This document shows positions 59,266 through 64,000 of a stretch of 64,000 nucleotides of DNA, one piece after another. The DNA is from Bimastos eiseni. Its lineage: Eukaryota > Annelida > Clitellata > Crassiclitellata > Lumbricidae. Position 1 is the stretch's first letter. Each line of letters starts with the position of its first letter. The stretch spans positions 28,561,207 to 28,625,206 of the forward strand of contig OY365816.1 in NCBI GenBank assembly GCA_959347315.1, in the 5' to 3' direction. The notes under the pieces are model-generated. The model did no database searches and was not told the origin of the DNA. It saw nothing but the letters and a program-made list of their open reading frames with translations. The translations under genes and the position numbers were made by a program.

Positions 59266-60496
59266 GTGTATAATGTTCCACAACAGTACATTACATTACT
59301 CGTACTACTACTAGTGCTACTACCTCGTGTATTAAACTGTAATTCAGTTACAGACTGAGCATCGTTTTTTTATCGACAGGTGTTTCTTCACGCTTTGGAG
59401 GAGTTGCCTCAAGTGCGTGATCTCGGTTTTGCCATTCAGCCGGGAATTCACTCTCTCGTCTCAATCAGGCTCAACCTGGTAATAGCCGAGGCGTAGTCGT
59501 CGACGTATAGTAATCGTAATATTGATTGTCATAGTTATCGTAATGGTATTTGTAATAATAATAGTAATCGTAATTGTAATCGTAAATGTATTCGTAAACT
59601 TGCGAGGTCCTAGACCTAAAAGCTAAGCGCAGGGCGACAGCGTCAACGTAAGCACTGCGTCAGGTCTGAGGGGTTGTCCAGAATCAGAGACGGACAAAGA
59701 CGAGATGGACAGAGAGAGAAATAGAGGGACAGGCAAACGGACACAAACAGACGGACAAAGAGAGACAGGATTAGCCAGAGACAGCGGAATTTATAGATAG
59801 GGTTATTCTACGCTATTCAGCCATTCGTCCATCTATCGACCCGCCAATCTATCCACCCATCCTTCCATCCACTCTTCCGCTCAAGTTTCGATGTAATGAC
59901 AGTCACTATTTCAGTCTCTACGTGCACTCAGGTAGTGCCAGTCCAAAGCCTCGATATAGGAGTATGGCGACGCCAATGATCTTCGTTATGACACAGTATC
60001 CTTAGACAGAAACATCTACTCATTCAATTTTGTAGTCCGGTCCATTGTGAATTTTAAACGCAGGCGCTATATAAATAATCACGGTCACGTATACATGCAG
60101 TAATACAACTCCGCCGCAACTGTTTACACTATGACAAATGCCAGTCCCATGCGTGTATAAAGGAGGAGGGCGACACTAATGATCTGTACAATGGTACAAC
60201 AGGCGGAGAACCTTCCAGCTCCATGGGGCGACTGCGCCGAGATGGAACTGGAGTTCTACGACAGATACGTTCACTCGAGATGTCTGAGAGAGTGCGAGAG
60301 TAAGAAGACGGTGGAGAGCTGTGGGTGCCGCGATGCATACATGCCAGGAAAAGCAATCGGTGAATGCTCTCTCTCATTATGTCTGTCAATGAGTTTGTGT
60401 GTGTGGGGGTATATGTGTGTGTGTGTGTGTGTGTCTGTCTGTCTGACTCTGCCTATATATGCCGCGGTAGCATCACTCTCTAGCTGTTTCATTTGA

Positions 60497-60584
<88 letters not shown>

Positions 60585-63500
60585 CTGTCTCTCTGTTTGC
60601 CTCTTATGCCTCATTCGATCTATCTGTCTTACTCTGGTTGTCTGTTTGCTTCTGTTTGTTCTTTTGCTTGCTTGTCTGTCTCTACTTATCTGTCTGTCTG
60701 TCTATTTTGTGTCCACATATGTCTGCATGTTTGCCTGCATCATTAACCCCTCCCTGTCTCTGTCTCTCTGTCTGTCTGTCTCTGTCTGTGTGTCTGTGTG
60801 TCTGTCTGTCTGTCTGTCTCTCTCTCTATCCATGCAGTTGTTTGATGATTCGATGAAATTCTGTTGGACTCTGACTAAGGATTTATTTTTTTCGTTTTAG
60901 ATAATCCACCCGTTTGTAATCTCACAATGTATTTCTCATGCGCCGTTCCAACAATCGGTAAGCGCTCTCTGTCTGTCTCTCTCTCTCTTTCTCTCTGTCT
61001 GTCTCTGTCTCTGTCTGGCTCTCTCTTTCTCTCTTTCTCTGTCTGTCTTTCTCTCTGTTTGTGTCTCCCTCTCTCTGTGTTTGTCTCTCTCTCCTGCAGA
61101 GGATTAAATAACTCAATTAATGAAGACGACCGTGAAACTACTTTTCTCTTCCAACGCTTATCTGTCGCCATCCAACGCTTCATCGCAATCGCACCGCAGA
61201 GGGCAGGCTATAGCTTAGCATTCTGGGCTACAAACATAATTCTGATTAACTTAAAAATATAATTAGTCCAATTGAAGTAGTAAATAACTTTCAAATCCTC
61301 AAATTCCACTTAGGTTTGTTCCATGTTTCTTTAATAAAAATACCTATATTTTTAAAATCAATTTTTAAAACCTTTTCATTGGATAGTTTTGGGGGATTTT
61401 GAGATTCCGATAAGACAGGACAGACATGATTTGAATAGAATCGCCTGAATAGATTTGATTGATTTTCAGATTCAATCCAGTCGTCGGATAAGAAATGCGA
61501 ATGTCCTAAACCATGTAACCAGACGATCTACGAACCGAGTCTCTCACAGGCCGCTCTCTCCGTCCTCAGCGTCGACAACATCCTCAGCGAGAACATGGAG
61601 GAACTGCGAAACAAGTACCACACGTCTATCGAAGCCCACCAGAGGGTTAGCGAGAAGGTCTTCGTCGAGGACCTACGCCGAATGCACGACATCTCCCGCG
61701 GATACGCCAGTCTCCGCCAGTTCTCCAAGACATACCTCGGCGACTACGAGAAGTCAATCTTCGCCAAGATCCGGACAGCTTCGGGAACCCTCGTCCACAT
61801 CTTCGACAACGACATCGCGTCCCTAATGGAGGACCTTCCGAGCCAGATGGCTGCCTATAACCGCTTCTACAAGAAGAGCGTTCAGCTGCTTCTGATGTAC
61901 ATCTCTGAGCTGGACAAGGACCTGCAGGAGCTCAGTCAGATGGTACTCATGACCCAGCAGGGAGCGGAAGTTGGGAGGTTCCTCAAGACGGCCTGTGTTA
62001 CCCTTAGGATGAAGAGCGCCCTGGCTCAGAACAACCTCGACAGGTTCCGACTCCGTATACAGAACAAGACGTTGTTGGTACTGGACGCTGGGAGCCTTGG
62101 CAGCGATGGACTGAGACATGCGCCCGTCAACTTCGTCGGCAGGAGACAGGAGTGTAGCGCCGTCATGGCCAGTCTGTCGGAGGACCTCAGGGAGATCGGG
62201 CGCATCATGGAGGCCTCGGAAAACTGGATTGATCACTCTGAAGGTCAGCCTATAAGTAAATACGTCTAATGGCGCATAGGCTAGTCGATAAATACGTTTT
62301 GTGTGACATTACATTACGGGTTATTGACTGAGAACGTATTACGTTACATTCTTATTTTTATCGTCAAGTGTTTGTGATCTACATGTTACCCTTTCTTGTT
62401 CACTTACTTTTGGTAACACCCTTGCCCTTGATAGTTCTTCACTTACTTTTGTCGAACACATCTCGGATCTATCTCGCTCGCTACTCCTATTTTCACTTGA
62501 GGGTCATTCGTCGTTCTGTCTCCTCCTCCACCTTCAATACTTTATAGTATGTGTTTCTATATAGTTCTCGAATTGATCACTGCAATTAACTTCTCTTCTC
62601 TTATATTGATTGATTCATTTCAAGTTATTTTGATTGCTTGATATAAAGTTAAATTGATTGATTGATTGATAGATTTACTCACTCACTGATTGATTGACTG
62701 GCGGGTTGAATGACTGTTTGATTGATCGACTGACTGATTAATTGATTGATTGATTGATACATCGATCGATTGATCTATCGATTGATTGGTAACTTTCTCA
62801 GGTGAGAATCAGACGGACCGTGTGAAACAGGTTGCAGACATCCGTCCTGTCGACGCCTACATCCGCCACTTCCTTCGTCGCTCTGACATCGTCACCAAAT
62901 GCCTCGTCGAATTCCGCGACAGTCTCGAGCGCGTCACTGAGTGGCGCGAGTCAGCTCGTCTCGTCACGAAGAAATACCAGGACCAGACAGCGGCCATATC
63001 CGGCGACGCCTTCGACTTCGAGCGGGAGGTGAGGGACATTGCCGGGGATGAACGGCAGATTGAGGACCTCCTGGTGCAGTATGCGTCTGCCAGGATCACC
63101 AAGATGGAACTGTTGAACCGCTTTGATCCTGATCCTCAGACATCAGCCGACGAGAGCGTCGCCAACATCAACCACTTCATCGGACGCATCCACACGCATC
63201 TCACGGACCCACTCAGGACTCGGATCCTCAACATCCGCAGAGACCTCCAGACTTACTACGAGGCGGCCATGGAGCAGGCCAACACACTCGAGGTGTTCTT
63301 CGATACGAGCGGGTTCTACTACCGCACTGGAAGAATGAGGATATGGAGAATACCGATGCCAAACTTTGAGAAGCCCCGAGAGATTCAGGACAAGGCGAGG
63401 GAGTTCTGGAAGGTCTGGAACAGAGATGTTTCCATGCGGGACTTCGTGTCCACCAGCGCGGATAAGTTCATAGCGGAGGGTCTGCTCGCCTTCTGCACCC

Positions 63501-63636
63501 CGCTGCTCCACGAGCTGGAAAAGTTTGAGCAACAGCTGGAGGTCAACAAACAGAAATTGCTCATGTCGATTCAGAAACTGCAAACAGCGAGGAGCGAGTA
63601 TCTCAAGAAAAGAGTCATCAATCACAACTTTGTCCT
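44586..63636 (+). CDS. Giant mosaic DEG/ENaC (ASIC-like) channel, 5' and 3' partial
   Basis: DEG/ENaC subunits are trimeric sodium channels with two membrane segments and a large extracellular domain. Exons: 44586-44753, 45062-45150, 45951-46202, 46905-47054, 48259-48603, 49199-49465, 49912-50022, 50307-50405, 50734-51084, 51527-51787, 52520-52753, 53130-53315, 53796-54137, 54702-54821, 55364-55717, 56391-56501, 56919-57035, 57582-57651, 57985-58106, 58716-58798, 59380-59478, 60203-60359, 60901-60957, 61470-62243 and 62802-63636: 5,754 bases, about 1,918 codons. Every junction is phase-compatible and no stop interrupts. Family marks: TM1 and [71 protein letters not shown] just before the expected TM2. 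Between TM1 and AGH lie about 1,060 residues of adhesion-type modules; before TM2 lies a helical insert of about 500 residues. The N-terminal HG exon and TM2 with the pore filter are not seen, so ion selectivity cannot be judged. A fusion of neighbouring genes is the alternative, but the framing channel exons argue against it. Confidence 0.88.
45062..45150 (+). CDS. Channel exon 2: short linker
   Basis: [20 protein letters not shown] and QNGLDKRQE form a short amphipathic stretch where ASICs have the start of the finger domain. It ends in phase 1 at GAAG|GTCTGT, which opens the series of phase-1 introns. Confidence 0.7.
45300..45445 (+). repeat. R1 copy with (TA)n tail, in channel intron
   Basis: Starts TTGGACAACCCTTTCGATTT, runs through the core and ends ATTATGATTACGATTACG then (TA)n. 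It shows a likely full R1 with its 3' end. Confidence 0.75.
45951..46202 (+). CDS. Channel module: PAN/apple-like domain 1
   Basis: A cysteine pattern [19 protein letters not shown] then [10 protein letters not shown] and a terminal RRKC fits the PAN/apple fold, used for protein or carbohydrate binding. A phase 1-1 symmetric exon. Confidence 0.65.
46355..46555. repeat. (AAT)n/(GAT)n microsatellite in channel intron
   Basis: A pure (AAT)n run of about 55 bases grades into GAT, GAC and mixed triplets, between the PAN and first MAM exons. Confidence 0.95.
46905..48603 (+). CDS. Channel module: MAM domain 1 (two exons)
   Basis: Exon 46905-47054 opens [20 protein letters not shown] and W, the classic MAM start. 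Exon 48259-48603 gives [20 protein letters not shown] and [14 protein letters not shown], the MAM end. MAM domains mediate extracellular adhesion. The 1.2-kb intron between the halves holds R3 copies. Confidence 0.9.
47070..47180 (-). repeat. R3 copy just inside the MAM1 intron
   Basis: CAACGACACTGTGTGATAAC and TTGGTACTGGCACTGCCGAA are the reversed core. It begins about 15-40 bases after the donor at 47055. Confidence 0.7.
47853..47901 (-). repeat. R3 copy, truncated
   Basis: CAGCTTAACGACATTGCCTT and CCAGGCTTGGGACTGACAC. Confidence 0.55.
48775..48842 (+). repeat. R1 copy, truncated
   Basis: GGACAACCCCTCTGATTTGA and GCGCTCGTGAATGAGCTGG, then a deletion joining CCCTGCAG to TGGCGCTTT. Confidence 0.65.
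49199..49465 (+). CDS. Channel module: kringle domain
   Basis: All six kringle cysteines are present in order: [38 protein letters not shown], with the GYSG turn after the first. The CRNPDxDxxGPWC signature is diagnostic. The exon is symmetric (phase 1-1) and encodes exactly one module. Confidence 0.95.
49912..50022 (+). CDS. Channel module: LDL receptor class A repeat 1
   Basis: Six cysteines in 37 residues ([13 protein letters not shown], then [18 protein letters not shown]) with the calcium-binding DxSDE motif intact. An upstream AG at 49892-49893 would add 18 in-frame bases. Confidence 0.93.
50307..51084 (+). CDS. Channel module: MAM domain 2 (two exons)
   Basis: Exons 50307-50405 ([20 protein letters not shown], then LRW) and 50734-51084 ([20 protein letters not shown], ending [13 protein letters not shown]). 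Same split position as the other MAM modules here. Confidence 0.88.
51285..51475. repeat. Polypyrimidine (TCC)n-rich tract before orphan module exon
   Basis: About 190 bases of nearly pure C/T on the plus strand, ending some 50 bases before the acceptor at 51525-51526. Confidence 0.85.
51527..51787 (+). CDS. Channel module: orphan N-glycosylated domain
   Basis: An 87-residue symmetric exon I cannot assign. It has five N-x-S/T sequons (NIT, NST, NAS, NLT, NDS), a core [19 protein letters not shown] and a trailing CVAND..SCRTC cluster. It follows a 190-base polypyrimidine tract. Confidence 0.75.
52165..52320. repeat. (CATC)n / (CATCCATG)n microsatellite
   Basis: CATCCATG units convert into pure CATC units with interspersed ATATC. 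The HPSIHPS- and GWMDGWM-like ORFs are artefacts. Confidence 0.97.
52520..52753 (+). CDS. Channel module: PAN/apple-like domain 2
   Basis: [20 protein letters not shown] then [13 protein letters not shown] and GGYDVYFIS resemble apple/PAN (C..xC....FxY....C.L........YxxY). Weak but consistent; the exon is phase 1-1. Confidence 0.6.
53130..54137 (+). CDS. Channel module: MAM domain 3 (two exons)
   Basis: Exons 53130-53315 ([22 protein letters not shown], then an acidic run NDEDSDYDD) and 53796-54137 ([20 protein letters not shown], ending [12 protein letters not shown]). Confidence 0.85.
53440..53600. repeat. Minisatellite of ACAAAAATAGACA(GA) units
   Basis: About ten units of 15-16 bp in the MAM3 intron, in two variants (ACAAGACAAAAATAG and ACAGACAAAAATAG). 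Confidence 0.9.
54702..55717 (+). CDS. Channel module: MAM domain 4 (two exons)
   Basis: Exons 54702-54821 ([23 protein letters not shown]) and 55364-55717 ([20 protein letters not shown], ending [13 protein letters not shown]). The donor at the end is A|GTAAGT. Confidence 0.88.
56391..56501 (+). CDS. Channel module: LDL receptor class A repeat 2
   Basis: Six cysteines: [21 protein letters not shown] then CDLAEDEGC, allowing for spacing. The calcium motif is altered to AEDE in place of the usual SDE context. Phase 1-1 exon. Confidence 0.85.
56919..60957 (+). CDS. Channel core: finger, palm and thumb of the DEG/ENaC ectodomain
   Basis: Seven exons (56919-57035 to 60901-60957). In order: [32 protein letters not shown] (ASIC: EFYDRAGHDIxxMLLSC); [82 protein letters not shown] with AYMPG; and [15 protein letters not shown]. 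This tracks ASIC strand by strand, with the family's conserved cysteines. Confidence 0.92.
57221..57457. repeat. 18-bp minisatellite, about 13 units
   Basis: GTGGGTGTTTGTTGGTCA repeats with only GGCCA/GGTCA/GATCA variants. It lies in the intron between the exons ending 57035 and starting 57582. There are no spacers, so it is not CRISPR-like. Confidence 0.97.
59195..59265 (+). repeat. R2 tail with (TA)n
   Basis: GTGCCTCTCAGTAGATATCT and GACGCGCTGTATATA running into (TA)n. Confidence 0.6.
59605..59695 (-). repeat. R1 copy in channel intron
   Basis: AAAAGCTAAGCGCAGGGCGA and CTGAGGGGTTGTCCAGAATC match the reversed core and 5' end. Confidence 0.65.
59930..60015 (+). repeat. R3 copy in channel intron
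   Basis: AGGTAGTGCCAGTCCAAAGC and GCCAATGATCTTCGTTATGA, then CACAGTATCCTTAGAC. Confidence 0.65.
60132..60200 (+). repeat. R3 copy abutting a channel splice acceptor
   Basis: AATGCCAGTCCCATGCGTGT and AGGAGGAGGGCGACACTAAT run to within a few bases of the ACAACAG acceptor of the exon at 60203. Confidence 0.75.
60500..60582. repeat. (CT)n(AT)n microsatellite
   Basis: About 40 bases of (CT)n followed by about 40 of (AT)n, in a TCTG-rich channel intron. Confidence 0.97.
61470..63636 (+). CDS. Channel: post-thumb strand plus about 500-residue helical insertion before TM2
   Basis: Exons 61470-62243 and 62802-63636. The start [20 protein letters not shown] is the ASIC thumb exit and palm strand 10 (CECxxPCNxTxYxxxLS). 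In ASIC1 only about 30 residues separate this from the strand NILVLDIFF; here about 500 intervene before NHNFVL. The insert is rich in Leu, Glu, Lys, Arg and Gln with heptad-like runs ([33 protein letters not shown]), few cysteines and no recognised domain. Confidence 0.85.
62640..62790. repeat. Degenerate (GATT)n tract before last channel exon
   Basis: GATTGATTGA-type runs with GACT and GATC variants, ending about 12 bases before the acceptor at 62800-62801. Confidence 0.9.
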
Positions 63637-64000
63637 GTACGATTATTGTATTGTATTTTCGTTTGTATTTCGTTCATTGGATGACTTTGTTGAGAGAACG
63701 GAGCATTTTACATTTGAGAGTATACTTGATCTCGTTTCTTGCGCTCTGTTGATCGTCTTCATCTTTCTTTCTGTTCCTATAGGACTCGTACTGCCTTTGC
63801 CCAACACACCGGACGGTTGCTGTTGTGGGTCCATGTATACTTGGAATGACCTTCCTCCATCATTGAGGACCAAACTATTGACTTGGTAACTGGGTTATCT
63901 CTCCATCGGCTTCTCGCTCTTCATAAGCAATTCTTTTTTCACAGGGTTTCCGTACTGAGAGCGCCTCTGAATAGTTATTCTGCGAGATGCGCTATATAAA
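63637..64000. other. Start of the pre-TM2 intron, with R2 tail at the window edge
   Basis: No TM2 exon is visible. 63950-64000 is an R2 tail (GAGCGCCTCTGAATAGTTAT, then GATGCGCTATATAAA) cut by the window end. Confidence 0.6.

Overview
The window is animal nuclear DNA. Genes are split by many GT-AG introns, intergenic space is long and AT-rich, and there are abundant di-, tri- and tetranucleotide arrays and several families of short dispersed repeats. Actin, IDH1, BCL9 and a DEG/ENaC channel joined to MAM, LDL-A, PAN and kringle modules place it in Bilateria. The repeat load suggests a marine invertebrate (lophotrochozoan, ambulacrarian or amphioxus-like), but I cannot fix the phylum from sequence alone.

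Layout: (1) 1-647, plus strand: the C-terminal part of a divergent CUL1-like cullin. (2) 4679-1631, minus strand: a three-exon gene of the DUF7869 type (multicopy, transposon-associated) whose introns still join in phase but whose reading frame is broken. (3) 8024-9856, plus: a complete 376-residue actin with one intron, a TATA box and initiator, and a poly(A) signal. (4) 20749-13267, minus: a complete NADP-dependent isocitrate dehydrogenase (IDH1 type), 12 coding exons, 409 residues. (5) 24047-30715 (5' end open), plus: a BCL9/Legless Wnt co-activator with HD1 and HD2, arranged head-to-head with IDH1. (6) About 31-44.5 kb: gene-poor, with AT arrays, SINE-like repeats and a dead LINE fragment. 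(7) 44586-63636, plus, running off the right edge: one very large DEG/ENaC channel gene.

The channel is the standout. At least 25 exons (about 1,918 codons, TM1 to just before TM2) read in one phase-compatible frame. Between the first transmembrane segment and the channel's finger/palm core sit about 1,060 residues: PAN, MAM, kringle, LDL-A, MAM, an orphan glycosylated module, a second PAN-like module, MAM, MAM, LDL-A. Nearly all are carried on symmetric phase 1-1 exons, the signature of exon shuffling. A second insertion of about 500 mostly helical residues lies where ordinary ASICs have the short knuckle helix before TM2. I know of no described DEG/ENaC channel with this architecture.

Mobile and repeat content includes two hAT-type MITE copies in opposite orientation with TIRs and 8-bp target duplications, three dispersed SINE-like families (called R1, R2 and R3 below), a tRNA-headed SINE candidate, a perfect 25-bp-arm hairpin and several minisatellites. 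No prokaryotic, CRISPR or viral features were found.
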